DNA of 29,989 nucleotides from RXIX01 sp003989075 (GCA_029780415.1 JAKOYN010000095.1:1-29989), one strand, 5' to 3'. Numbered from the stretch's first letter, positions 22,851 to 29,989 are shown. Notes: generated from the sequence alone by a model not told the origin. Made by a program: numbers and translations.

Positions 22851-24260
22851 ATGACCATGCCGATGTCTCCTGAAACCCGCGCCGCGCTGCTTGACGGTCT
22901 GCGCACCTGCCTTGAAGCAGTTCATGTCCGTACCGATCCCGACAGCGCCCAGCACTATGGCCGTGACTGGACCCGGCTGTATACCCCCAATCCGCTGGCG
23001 GTGGTGCTGCCCGGCAGCATTGAACAGGTGCAGAACCTGGTCCGCTATGCCTGCGAGCAGCGCCTCGCGCTGGTGCCCTCGGGCGGGCGCACCGGCCTGA
23101 GCGGTGCGGCGGTCGCCTGTCAGGGCGAAGTGGTGGTATCCATGGAACGGATGAACCGAATCCTGGATTTCGACCCGACCGATCGCAGCGTCACTTGCCA
23201 GGCCGGGGTGATCACCGAAAGTCTGCAGAACTTTGCCCGTGAGCAGGGCCTGTACTACCCGGTGGACTTCGCCGCGCGCGGCTCCAGCCATATCGGCGGC
23301 AATATCGCCACCAACGCCGGCGGCATCAAGGTGGTGCGCTATGGTCTGACCCGCGATTGGGTGACCGGACTGAAGGTGGTCACCGGCAGCGGTGAACTGC
23401 TCGATCTGAATCGTGGCCTGATCAAGAACGCCAGCGGCTATGACCTGCGTCATCTGTTCATCGGCAGCGAGGGTACCCTCGGCATCATCGTTGAAGCCAC
23501 CCTGAAGCTGACCCGGCCGCTGTGCGAGCCTGCGGTGATGGTGCTCGGCGTCCCCGATCTGGACGGGATCATGGCACTGTATGGCGCGTTCCGCAGCGCA
23601 CTGGAACTGAGCGCCTTTGAATTCTTCTCCGAACGGGCCTTGCGTCATGTGCTGCGTAAGGGACTGCAGCGGCCGTTCGACACCGAGACACCCTACTACG
23701 TGCTGCTTGAGTTCGAGAATCCCGAGGGCCGCCACACCGATCAGGCGCTGGAACTGTTCGAGCACGCCGCCGAACAGGGCTGGCTGGCCGATGGCGTGAT
23801 CAGCCAGAGCGAAACCCAGGCCCGGGAACTGTGGCGGCTGCGCGAAGACATCAGCGAATCGATCGCTGAGCATCAACCCTACAAGAACGATATTTCGGTC
23901 CGTATCTCCCGCGTGCCGGCGCTGCTGACCGAGATCGACGCACTGCTGGGGCGGGAATATCCGGATTTCGAAGTGCTCTGGTATGGCCATATCGGCGATG
24001 GCAATCTGCATATCAACATCCTCAAGCCGGCCGATCTGGACACCGCAACCTTCGCCCACACATGCGGCGCGGTCAGCGAGCAGCTGTTCGCCGCGCTGCA
24101 ACGGCATGGCGGCAGCATTTCCGCCGAACACGGCGTCGGCCTGACCAAGAAACCCTACCTGCACTACACCCGCGACACCACCGAGATTGCCTATCTGCGC
24201 GCGATCAAGCAGGTGTTCGACCCGCATGGCATCCTCAATCCGGGCAAGATCTTCGACTGA
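22851..24260 (+). CDS. FAD-binding oxidoreductase, probable D-2-hydroxyglutarate dehydrogenase
   Basis: 469 residues of the FAD-linked (GlcD/VAO-type) oxidase family. The FAD domain shows YTPNPLAVVLPGSIEQVQNLV, PSGGRTGLSGAA (about 76-87), HIGGNIATNAGGIKVVRYG (about 146-164) and LFIGSEGTLGIIVEATL. The C-terminal half ends with WYGHIGDGNLHINIL, in which the two His are likely metal ligands, then SAEHGVGLTKKPYL and FDPHGILNPGKIF. Glycolate oxidase GlcD and D-lactate dehydrogenases share this fold. The divergent serA neighbour favours D-2-hydroxyglutarate dehydrogenase, which in Pseudomonas recycles D-2-hydroxyglutarate made by SerA and passes electrons to the ETF/quinone pathway. The start could be ATG 22851, 22857 or 22863; none has a strong ribosome site. 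It converges with the next minus-strand operon, 30 bases away. Confidence 0.85.
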   Translation: MTMPMSPETRAALLDGLRTCLEAVHVRTDPDSAQHYGRDWTRLYTPNPLAVVLPGSIEQVQNLVRYACEQRLALVPSGGRTGLSGAAVACQGEVVVSMERMNRILDFDPTDRSVTCQAGVITESLQNFAREQGLYYPVDFAARGSSHIGGNIATNAGGIKVVRYGLTRDWVTGLKVVTGSGELLDLNRGLIKNASGYDLRHLFIGSEGTLGIIVEATLKLTRPLCEPAVMVLGVPDLDGIMALYGAFRSALELSAFEFFSERALRHVLRKGLQRPFDTETPYYVLLEFENPEGRHTDQALELFEHAAEQGWLADGVISQSETQARELWRLREDISESIAEHQPYKNDISVRISRVPALLTEIDALLGREYPDFEVLWYGHIGDGNLHINILKPADLDTATFAHTCGAVSEQLFAALQRHGGSISAEHGVGLTKKPYLHYTRDTTEIAYLRAIKQVFDPHGILNPGKIFD

Positions 24261-24290
24261 CCGCCCGGCGACCCGGCCCGGCCGTTGCCC

Positions 24291-25373
24291 TTAGGCGAGC
24301 GTCTCGATCAGAGCGATCGCCTGCACCGGCAGGGTCGCATCGATCACCACCGGCACCCGCTTGTCCGCCGCCAGCAGGCGCACATGCGCAACGTCGGCAT
24401 GATCGGCATCGCGCAGCAGCAGCAGACCCGGCACCCGGCGCAGCAACACCCGGGTGGCCTCAGCGACGCCAGGCTTGATGAAATTGTGATTGCCAATCCG
24501 GTAGCGCTCATGCAGCCGCGCCAGCACCGCCTGCATCGCCCGGTGGCGCGCTTGCCGCTGTCCGCTATCGAGATGCAGGGGATACGCAGTGGCGGTGGTG
24601 AAATGCGCGCTGATCTGGTCGAGAAACCAGCCGGAACGATCCTGTGCCCGCCATGCGTCATGAAACACGCAACCGTGGAAATCATCCGGGCCAATGGCGG
24701 CATTGAGTATCGAGCGGCTGGTCAGCCCGGAAACCGTGGCATTGAGAATGCCGCTGGGCAGGGCATAGTCCTCGACCGTGGCCGCCACCTCGGCGACACC
24801 ACCGATATCGGCAATCACATGCAAGGCCGGATCGAGCTGCTCGGACTCGCGGCCATTCCAGCGCGCCAACGCCTGACGCAGTTCGTCCGCGATCACGCCC
24901 TTGGCAGTCCAGCCATCAACAAAGGCCAGGCTGGCAGCGGAACGCCCTTCTCGGCGCAGGATGAAGCGCAGCGCGTTCTCGTCAATACCACGATCGCGAA
25001 TAATCGAAATCGAGTAGTGGCGCGCATCGCCATGACCGAGATGACGCAGAGCACGCACCAGCAAGGCGCCAATCGGCGTGCCGGCACGGGCCAGCGACAC
25101 CACGGTGACCTGTCGCGGCCGGCTGCGCGCCAGATGCCCGGCCAGCGCCAACACCTCGGCGGCCAGCCGCGCCGCATAACGCGCGGTCAGTGCCTCGAAC
25201 AGGCGCAGATAATCCGGGCCGGGCAGGCGCTCCGCCGACAACAGCTCACTGTAATGGCGCGCACCGGACTGAATCAGCCGCTCCTTGGTCGCCACATCCA
25301 CCGTCTCCAGTACCAGCGGCTTGAGCAGGAATACGGCATCTTCGGCGCAATAACTGCCGGAAAACGGACTCAT
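24291..25373 (-). CDS. Phosphoribosyltransferase/StiP family protein with C-terminal Pelota-like domain
   Basis: 360 residues. It matches the family first described as PRTase_1 and later labelled cysteine protease StiP (PF11202): SLARAGTPIGALLVRALR (about 93-110), HYSISIIRDRGIDENALRFIL (119-139), a degenerate PRPP loop FVDGWTAKG (151-159), and DFHGCVFHDAW with Cys235. The C-terminal part (about 280-360, HNFIKPGVAEATRVLLRR, LLLRDADHADVAHVRLLA, VPVVIDATL) is the Pelota-type RNA-binding-like domain. In Ter (tellurite-resistance) stress loci this protein works beside a PRTase-TRSP and a HAD enzyme and is predicted to help build a nucleoside-like metabolite. The start overlaps the HAD stop as ATGA (25370-25373). 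It is the last gene of the operon. Whether it acts as transferase or peptidase is unresolved. Confidence 0.85.
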   Translation of the reverse strand: MSPFSGSYCAEDAVFLLKPLVLETVDVATKERLIQSGARHYSELLSAERLPGPDYLRLFEALTARYAARLAAEVLALAGHLARSRPRQVTVVSLARAGTPIGALLVRALRHLGHGDARHYSISIIRDRGIDENALRFILRREGRSAASLAFVDGWTAKGVIADELRQALARWNGRESEQLDPALHVIADIGGVAEVAATVEDYALPSGILNATVSGLTSRSILNAAIGPDDFHGCVFHDAWRAQDRSGWFLDQISAHFTTATAYPLHLDSGQRQARHRAMQAVLARLHERYRIGNHNFIKPGVAEATRVLLRRVPGLLLLRDADHADVAHVRLLAADKRVPVVIDATLPVQAIALIETLA

Positions 25374-26110
25374 GCCAAATACTCGCCCCAGGTCTCATCC
25401 TGAATCTGGCTGCCGCGTGGCACCAGAGCAAAGTCGCAGGCACGCAGAAACGGAATATCGGTGAGGCTGTCGCCGGCGCCAATGCTGACAATCGGACCCT
25501 CCCGCGCCAGCTCGTCGGCCACGCGCTGTACCGCATCCTGCTTTTGCGCGCCGCGCACCAGGACGGCCAGATTGTTGCCGTTGCGGTGCAGCGCCAGTTC
25601 GGGCGGCAGGCCCATGGCATGCAAGCGTGCCTGCACCTGCACCAGCGCGGCGCCGCCATCATCAGACTTGACCGACAGATAGGTCAGCCATTCGCTGACT
25701 GAGTGGCTGCGCACCCGGTAACCACCCGCAGCAGCGTCCGCACCCAACTGGGCATGCAACGCCCACAGCAGCGGTTGCGCCGCCATCAGCAGGGGCCGCA
25801 CGTCGCTATACCACCAAGCCGGCAACTGCCCATCCGGCTGGCGGATCACCGCGCCATGGTGGGTGATCCGCCAGGAGATGAATTCGATCGCGACCCGGTC
25901 CAGCGCCTCATCGGTACGGCCTGTCACCGGAATGACCGTACCGCGTTCCAACCAGAAACTGAGCAGACGGCGCTGGGCGCGGGTCATAAAGGAGAGCGCC
26001 TGCCCGGTGCGATCCAGCGCCGCCGGCAGCAGAGGCTCGCCCGGCGGGCATTTGGGCGCGGTCTGCAGAATGGTGTCGTCCAGATCGAGAAAGATCACGA
26101 TGCGCGGCAT
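25370..26110 (-). CDS. HAD-superfamily phosphatase of the PRTase-TRSP operon
   Basis: 246 residues from ATG 26110, with GGAGG four bases upstream; the frame stays open to 26707, but that part lies over the previous gene. HAD motif I is FLDLDDT with nucleophile Asp9 and Asp11, motif II is IPVTGRT with Thr63, and the final metal motif is GAGDSLTD with Asp214 and Asp218. The region between carries a C2-type cap (about 80-190, SVSEWLTYLSVKSDD), like sucrose-phosphate-phosphatase and Cof-type enzymes. It probably removes a phosphate from a sugar or nucleotide intermediate. It overlaps the PRTase-TRSP gene by 16 bases and the StiP gene by four, so the three are tightly coupled. Confidence 0.9.
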   Translation of the reverse strand: MPRIVIFLDLDDTILQTAPKCPPGEPLLPAALDRTGQALSFMTRAQRRLLSFWLERGTVIPVTGRTDEALDRVAIEFISWRITHHGAVIRQPDGQLPAWWYSDVRPLLMAAQPLLWALHAQLGADAAAGGYRVRSHSVSEWLTYLSVKSDDGGAALVQVQARLHAMGLPPELALHRNGNNLAVLVRGAQKQDAVQRVADELAREGPIVSIGAGDSLTDIPFLRACDFALVPRGSQIQDETWGEYLA

Positions 26111-27219
26111 GCATCCTCCACGGCAAACCCCAGGCCGCCGATCTGCGCCGGTAGCGGATGCGCGGCCAGCAGGGCGGGATGTTCGTAGATCACCACCGGC
26201 AGGCGGTCCGGATCCAGATTGTAAAGGTAATTGGCGACGCCAGCGCCGTGATGATCGATGAATTGCAGACGACTGATAACGGCATCCCCGATCAGCAACG
26301 GTGAACGCGTGGTCGACTGGTAATACACATCGTAACCCGCTTCCTCCAACGCCAGGGCAACGCGAAACGGGCTGTAGACATACTCGCCGGTGCCGATCAC
26401 CAGCAGCGGCCGGCGTGGCAGCTGCAGCGGCAGACGTAGCGCGGACCCGCAACCGGCGCGCAGTCCGGTCCGCGCCGGATCGGTCGCCCAGGCATCGGGC
26501 AGCATGCGGGCCGGAGATAGGGGCGTCGGCAGACGCGGCAGTGGAAACGCCGGATCGGCCTGAAATTGGAAAGTACCCTCGATCAGCGCCGGAAAACTGA
26601 GCGGCCGCACCAGTTGCGCCGCCAGTTGCGCCCGGCGCGCCGGGTCCAGCCAGTTGGTGATACTGACCCAGGCGCAGCGCTCCAGACCCGGATAGTGCTG
26701 CAGGCAAGCCCGCGCCAGTTCGCCCAGGGTGCGCCCAGTGGAAATCTCGTCATCGACCAGCACCAGACTGCGCGCCGCCCGCAGTAGCGGTTGCAGGGCC
26801 GGCGGGGCTTGATACAGCAGATGATCGGGCGCATGACTGTGCGCCTCGTCGAAGGCAAAGGCCAGCGGTCGCGGCAGCCGGCAACGCGTGCTTTGCCAAT
26901 ACAGCACATCATCACACCCGACCAGGGCCGCGACTTCCTCGGCAACGCCACGACCCAGCGCGGTGGCCGTTTCCGCCATACCAATCACCAGCAGCGGCCC
27001 GGGCAGATCGGCGATCATGGCGGCCAGTTGCCGATGCACCGCGCGCATCACGCTTGGCCGCACCGGCCAGTGCTTGCCGAGCACCTTGCTGACGAACAGG
27101 TACAGCCGGCGCGGATTCTGCCGGGTCGCCACGGTCAGACACTCTTCCAGCGGCCAGTACTCGCGGTGCAGGGTCAGCCTCAGACAACCGGCCTGGATCG
27201 GCAGGGTCAGGCTCCGCAT
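26095..27219 (-). CDS. Phosphoribosyltransferase with C-terminal TRSP domain
   Basis: 374 residues from ATG 27219, which has GAGGAGG five bases upstream; GTG 27237 is rejected. The N-terminal half is a PRTase: LLVIGMAETATALGRGVAEEV (about 76-96) and the PRPP loop LVLVDDEISTGRTL with Asp156, Asp157 and Glu158. The second half has GTGEYVYSPFRVALALEEAGYDVYYQSTTRSP, with the eponymous TRSP at about 304-307, then LIGDAVISRLQFIDHHGAGVANYLYN. This architecture (PRTase_2 plus TRSP) is known from the biosynthetic module of Ter stress-response loci, where a nucleoside-like product is predicted. It lies between the glycosyltransferase (14 bases upstream) and the HAD gene (16-base overlap). Confidence 0.92.
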   Translation of the reverse strand: MRSLTLPIQAGCLRLTLHREYWPLEECLTVATRQNPRRLYLFVSKVLGKHWPVRPSVMRAVHRQLAAMIADLPGPLLVIGMAETATALGRGVAEEVAALVGCDDVLYWQSTRCRLPRPLAFAFDEAHSHAPDHLLYQAPPALQPLLRAARSLVLVDDEISTGRTLGELARACLQHYPGLERCAWVSITNWLDPARRAQLAAQLVRPLSFPALIEGTFQFQADPAFPLPRLPTPLSPARMLPDAWATDPARTGLRAGCGSALRLPLQLPRRPLLVIGTGEYVYSPFRVALALEEAGYDVYYQSTTRSPLLIGDAVISRLQFIDHHGAGVANYLYNLDPDRLPVVIYEHPALLAAHPLPAQIGGLGFAVEDACRAS

Positions 27220-27233
27220 TGGCGCCTCCTCGC

Positions 27234-28211
27234 TCACAGGCCCATATCATCCAGAATCGTGCGCAGGCGATGCCGGTAGCTGTGCTCAGCCAGCACCCGT
27301 TGCCGCCCAGCGGCCGCGATGTGCGCTCCCCAGTGCGGCTCACGGCGCAGGCGCGCAACCAGACTGTTCAGCTCGTCGATATCACGATAGACCAGAATTT
27401 CACGGCCCGGCTCGAAGCAGCGCGACAGATCGCGCAGATCATCATTCAGCACCACCGCCCCACAGGCCAGCGCCTCGAAGCTACGCTGGTTCAGGCCATG
27501 CTCGACATTGGCCTCATTACGGATATTGAGCACCGCACGATGGCGCTGATACAGGGCAATCAGCGCGCCACGGTCGATCTTGCGGTTATGCACCTGGTGA
27601 AACCCCTCGCGGCGCAGCAGGCGCCAATCGGTGCCAATCACCCGCGCCGGCGCTTCCAGCCCACGCACCACGGCTTCCCGAAACGCGGTATGGCTGGCGA
27701 CAAACAGCAGTTCCTCACGACGCGGACCCGGCGCAGCCACAAACAGCTCCGGATCAACCGCCAGCGGCAAATAACAGGCCGGCGTGGTAAATCCAGCCTG
27801 GGCCGCAGCCTGAAAAAAATGGCTGTCGGTGAAATACAACCGATCGCAGCCTTCAGCCTGTTCCCGACCGGTACTCGGAAACCGGTCGCCCACCAGACCC
27901 GCGATGCACGGGCGCGGCGTCACTGCATGCAGCAGCCGGTAATAGTCCACCGGCACGCCGAACACCCCCGCTACCAGCACCACATCCGGCCGAAACTCCA
28001 GCACTGTCCGCTCAAACCGCTCGAGCATCCATGCAGCCGTCGCCGCCCGCCGCCCGTTCCACTTGGCACGCAGCCGCGAAGACCAATCCTCGCCATTGAT
28101 GGCGAACAGCCGACTGTCATGGCCCATCCCGATACAGGCCCGGTGCAAATTCTCCAGCCACAACACCAGGCTGCCGCGCTTGCCCAGCAATAGAATGCGC
28201 GCCAATGTCAC
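27234..28211 (-). CDS. CgeB-like glycosyltransferase (GT-B fold)
   Basis: 325 residues from GTG 28211 (MTLARILLLGKRG), preferred because the N-terminal Rossmann strand begins there; the frame extends to 28334 only by reading through DUF2256 sequence. Segments include WLENLHRACIGMGHDS, FRPDVVLVAGVFGVPVDYYRLL (about 74-95), and a C-terminal sugar-nucleotide site LNIRNEANVEHGLNQRSFEALACGAVVLND, then EPGREILVYRDIDEL. This matches the Glyco_trans_1_2 / CgeB-like pattern. The donor and acceptor are unknown. Its place at the head of the PRTase-TRSP/HAD/StiP operon suggests that it glycosylates the operon's product, which is inference. The start is not supported by a strong ribosome site. Confidence 0.82.
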   Translation of the reverse strand: MTLARILLLGKRGSLVLWLENLHRACIGMGHDSRLFAINGEDWSSRLRAKWNGRRAATAAWMLERFERTVLEFRPDVVLVAGVFGVPVDYYRLLHAVTPRPCIAGLVGDRFPSTGREQAEGCDRLYFTDSHFFQAAAQAGFTTPACYLPLAVDPELFVAAPGPRREELLFVASHTAFREAVVRGLEAPARVIGTDWRLLRREGFHQVHNRKIDRGALIALYQRHRAVLNIRNEANVEHGLNQRSFEALACGAVVLNDDLRDLSRCFEPGREILVYRDIDELNSLVARLRREPHWGAHIAAAGRQRVLAEHSYRHRLRTILDDMGL

Positions 28212-28245
28212 CAGGCCCACCGCTTGCGCACCATGACAGTGCAGA

Positions 28246-28395
28246 TCAGCATGCCGCACCACGCCGGCGCCGGCACCGCTCGCTGCAATACTTGACTTCC
28301 ACCCAGCAGGCTGCCCATTTGCGCCGCCAGGCAAAGGGGCGTCCGCACCCCAGGCACTGTTTTTCCGGCAGGTGACTCTTTTTCACGCCCCGCAT
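28246..28395 (-). CDS. DUF2256 zinc-ribbon mini-protein (49 residues)
   Basis: A short gene starting ATG 28395, with GGGGGA about five bases upstream. The protein begins MRGVKKSHLPEKQCLGCGRP, continues FAWRRKWAACWVEVKYCSER and ends CRRRRGAAC. This is the DUF2256 pattern: LPEKxCxxCGRPFxWRxKW, W-EVKYCSxRC. Two Cys pairs (14/17 and 37/41) can bind one zinc. It is very basic, so nucleic-acid contact is plausible, but no function is established. The stop at 28246 lies 34 bases before the glycosyltransferase start on the same strand, so it is probably the first gene of that operon. GTG 28386 is an alternative start. Confidence 0.85.
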   Translation of the reverse strand: MRGVKKSHLPEKQCLGCGRPFAWRRKWAACWVEVKYCSERCRRRRGAAC

Positions 28396-28498
28396 GCATT
28401 CCCCCGTTGCGCGCCGCGCCAGCAAAACCGTTGCCGCGACTCTATATCAAGCCACCGCGTTCCCGCCACCCTTGCCCTGCGCTCTCCAAGCCAACACC

Positions 28499-28514
28499 TG
28501 GCATGGATCATGCT
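28499..28514 (+). promoter_or_regulatory. Sigma-54 (RpoN) promoter for aapJ
   Basis: TGGCATGGATCATGCT matches the consensus TGGCACG-N4-TTGCW at 10 of 12 fixed positions, including the essential GG (-24) and GC (-12) with exact spacing. Transcription would begin near 28525, leaving a leader of about 125 bases before aapJ. Amino-acid ABC importers are often nitrogen-controlled through sigma-54 and NtrC, so the context agrees. Confidence 0.65.
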
Positions 28515-28520
28515 AATTAC

Positions 28521-28580
28521 TGCACCAAAATTCCTGTTGCTATCGCATTGAGCACAGCTCGGCTACCCTATTTTGGTGCA
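28521..28580 (+). promoter_or_regulatory. 11-bp inverted repeat with NtrC-type half-sites
   Basis: TGCACCAAAAT (28521-28531) and ATTTTGGTGCA (28570-28580) are perfect inverted arms 38 bases apart. TGCACC and GGTGCA are the half-sites of the NtrC consensus TGCACC-N5-GGTGCA. The right arm also has a weak left partner (TACCCTATTTTGGTGCA, 28564-28580). Both lie downstream of the sigma-54 promoter, which is unusual for an activator site, so a leader hairpin is the alternative. Confidence 0.45.
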
Positions 28581-28649
28581 AGATCGTAAACAGCACCCTG
28601 AATGATCCCTGACCCTTCGACTCCATCCAACCAACGCTGGGAGTTCTGC

Positions 28650-29672
28650 ATGAACAGGCGCAATACCCTTGCTTTCTCTCTCACCGCGACCCTGCTGCTG
28701 GCCGCCGGAACCGCGCAAGCCGGCAACACGCTAAACGCCGTCAAGGAACGGGGTTATGTCAAGTGCGGTGTCAGTGACGGCTTGCCGGGCTTTTCCTATG
28801 CCGATGCCAAGGGCAACTACAGCGGCATCGACGCCGACGTGTGCCGCGCCATCGCTGCTGCGGTGTTCGGCGATGCCACCAAGCTCAAGTTCACCCCGCT
28901 GACCGCCAAGGAACGCCTCACTGCCCTGCAATCCGGCGAGATCGACGTGCTGTCACGCAACACCACCTGGACTTCCAGCCGCGACTCCGCCCAGGGCCTG
29001 AACTTCACCGGCGTCACCTACTATGACGGCCAGGGCTTCCTGGTTAACAAGAAGCTCGGTGTCAAGGGCGCCAAGGAGCTCGATGGCGCCACCGTATGCG
29101 TCCAGGCTGGAACCACCACCGAACTGAACCTGAGCGACTACTTCCGCGCCAACAAGATGAAGTTCACCCCGATCAGCTACGACAAGTCCGACGAGAGCGC
29201 CAAGTCGCTGGAAGCCGGGCGCTGCGACGTGCTGACCTCCGACCAGTCACAGCTCTATGCCCAGCGCATCAAGCTGGCCAAGCCGGATGACTATGTGGTG
29301 CTGCCGGAAGTGATCTCCAAGGAACCGCTCGGCCCAGTGGTCCGCCATGGCGACGATGAGTGGTTCGACATTGTCCGCTGGACCCTGTTCGCCATGGTCA
29401 ACGCCGAGGAAATGGGTATCACCTCCAAAAACGTCGACGAGATGAAGAAATCCACCAATCCCGATATCAAGCGCATGCTCGGTGTCGAGGGCGACAAGGG
29501 CAAGGACTTCGGCCTGGCCAATGATTGGATGGCAGCGGTCATCAAACAGGTTGGCAATTACGGCGAGGTCTTCGAACGCACCGTCGGCAAGGGCAGCGAC
29601 CTGAAGATCGCGCGCGGCCAGAATGCCCTGTGGACCCAGGGCGGCCTGCAATACGCACCACCGGTGCGCTGA
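28650..29672 (+). CDS. aapJ: General L-amino-acid ABC transporter, periplasmic binding protein AapJ
   Basis: 340 residues from ATG 28650, with GGGAG six bases upstream. The signal peptide covers residues 1-24 (basic MNRR, hydrophobic core, cleavage after AQA). The mature part is a family-3 solute-binding protein: NAVKERGYVKCGVSDGLPGFSYAD, GIDADVCRAIAAAVFGD, LQSGEIDVLSRNTTWTSSRD, VCVQAGTTTELNLSDYF and CDVLTSDQSQLYAQR, close to AapJ/BztA proteins. It delivers a broad range of L-amino acids to AapQ-AapM-AapP. The gene is led by a sigma-54 promoter, so nitrogen limitation probably induces it. A structured 136-base gap (29673-29808) separates it from aapQ, a common way to raise the binding protein over the permeases. 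Confidence 0.95.
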   Translation: MNRRNTLAFSLTATLLLAAGTAQAGNTLNAVKERGYVKCGVSDGLPGFSYADAKGNYSGIDADVCRAIAAAVFGDATKLKFTPLTAKERLTALQSGEIDVLSRNTTWTSSRDSAQGLNFTGVTYYDGQGFLVNKKLGVKGAKELDGATVCVQAGTTTELNLSDYFRANKMKFTPISYDKSDESAKSLEAGRCDVLTSDQSQLYAQRIKLAKPDDYVVLPEVISKEPLGPVVRHGDDEWFDIVRWTLFAMVNAEEMGITSKNVDEMKKSTNPDIKRMLGVEGDKGKDFGLANDWMAAVIKQVGNYGEVFERTVGKGSDLKIARGQNALWTQGGLQYAPPVR

Positions 29673-29808
29673 GGTTCGTTGAAGTTCACCACTGCCGCAC
29701 CCTCCTGACCGGCAATCCAGGCGCGACCGGGGCCATGCCCGCCCGGCGCGCGACCGGCCAGGAGAACGAGCGGCTGAACCGCTACGAACGCCGCTACGGG
29801 AACCCGCC
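29673..29808 (+). other. Structured aapJ-aapQ intergenic segment
   Basis: There is no gene here. The segment has near-repeats GGCGCGACCGG and GGCGCGCGACCGG around a GGGGCCATGCCCGCC stretch, and a small hairpin AGCGG-CTGAA-CCGCT at 29769-29783. It may be an RNA-processing or partial-termination region between the highly expressed binding-protein gene and the permease genes. Confidence 0.4.
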
Positions 29809-29989
29809 ATGGCCGACAGGGCAGAACAACAGATCACGCTTCCCGCCAAACCACCGTTTTGGAATGACCCGAAAACCCGGGCCATTGCCTTCCAGGTTAT
29901 CGCCCTGGTACTCACGGTCGGTTTTGGTCTGTACATCTTCGACAATACTCAAACCAACCTGCGCCGGCTGGGCATCGCCTCCGGTTTTG
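29809..29989 (+). CDS. aapQ: Amino-acid ABC transporter permease AapQ, N-terminal part (cut by window end)
   Basis: Sixty codons are visible from ATG 29809 to the right edge, with a GGGA about eight bases upstream. The peptide includes PPFWNDPKTRAIAFQV, then a membrane helix (about 28-45, FQVIALVLTVGFGLYIF) and NTQTNLRRLGIASGF. This is the characteristic start of AapQ/BztB permeases, where PPFWNDPxxR precedes the first helix and GIASGF leads into the next. The order aapJ-aapQ matches the usual aapJQMP operon. Confidence 0.9.
   Translation, partial: MADRAEQQITLPAKPPFWNDPKTRAIAFQVIALVLTVGFGLYIFDNTQTNLRRLGIASGF

Noticed and set aside
22818..24227. 469-codon minus-strand open frame opposite the flavoenzyme
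   Set aside because: The plus strand carries full FAD-oxidase motifs; the minus frame has no recognisable domain and is a high-GC shadow.
26111..26707. Upstream extension of the HAD frame
   Set aside because: It lies wholly within the PRTase-TRSP gene in another frame and has no HAD similarity; ATG 26110 has a strong GGAGG.

Overview
This is a GC-rich chromosomal stretch from a proteobacterium, most likely a gammaproteobacterium. Evidence for that is the E. coli-type guaC, serA, glgC and a full-length cysB, a Tus-like protein, and a DUF2058 (YaiL-like) protein. Dispersed repeats of the 'CCCTGAGCCTGTCGAAGGG', 'GGTGGATAAGCG' and 'ATTCCCGC...GCGGGAAT' types fill several gaps. A glycogen-storing organism such as a Competibacter relative would fit, but that is a guess. 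I saw no rRNA, tRNA, transposase, phage gene or CRISPR array.

Layout. 1-2751: a nucleotidyltransferase-like gene cut by the left edge (-) diverges from an exporter-type ABC transporter (+). This may be the border of a peptide-modification cluster lying to the left. 2723-4223: three kinds of repeat surround a lone thiM (-). 4224-6764: guaC and malQ (-), almost touching. 7028-8302: glgC (-), divergent from glgB (+, 8518-10764). 10792-12706: cysB and a Tus-family replication-terminus protein (+). 12891-15032: glgX (+). 15327-18163: cysT-cysW-cysA sulfate importer (+) with no adjacent sulfate-binding protein. 18282-19999: overlapping DUF1992 and DUF3422 genes (+). 20088-22668: a coiled-coil membrane protein, a DUF2058 protein and serA (-). 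22851-24260: a D-2-hydroxyglutarate dehydrogenase-type flavoenzyme (+), divergent from serA. 24291-28395: a compact five-gene minus-strand group made of a DUF2256 zinc-ribbon mini-protein, a CgeB-like glycosyltransferase, a phosphoribosyltransferase with TRSP domain, a HAD phosphatase, and a phosphoribosyltransferase/StiP-Pelota protein. 28650-end: aapJ and the start of aapQ (+), an amino-acid ABC importer behind a good sigma-54 promoter.

How the genes work together. GlgC supplies ADP-glucose, GlgB branches glycogen, and GlgX and MalQ debranch and recycle it. No glycogen synthase or phosphorylase lies in the window. CysB and CysTWA are a sulfate regulator and importer, interleaved with the glycogen genes. 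SerA and the D-2-hydroxyglutarate dehydrogenase form a known metabolic pair: SerA can reduce 2-oxoglutarate to D-2-hydroxyglutarate and the flavoenzyme re-oxidises it.

The most unusual content is the 24.3-28.4 kb operon. Its PRTase-TRSP, HAD and PRTase-Pelota proteins belong to the biosynthetic module described beside tellurite-resistance (Ter) stress genes and predicted to make a nucleoside-like metabolite. Here they stand with no Ter gene, ATP-grasp gene or citrate-lyase-like gene in view, and with a glycosyltransferase instead. Second is the Tus-like gene with a Ter-like sequence just downstream.
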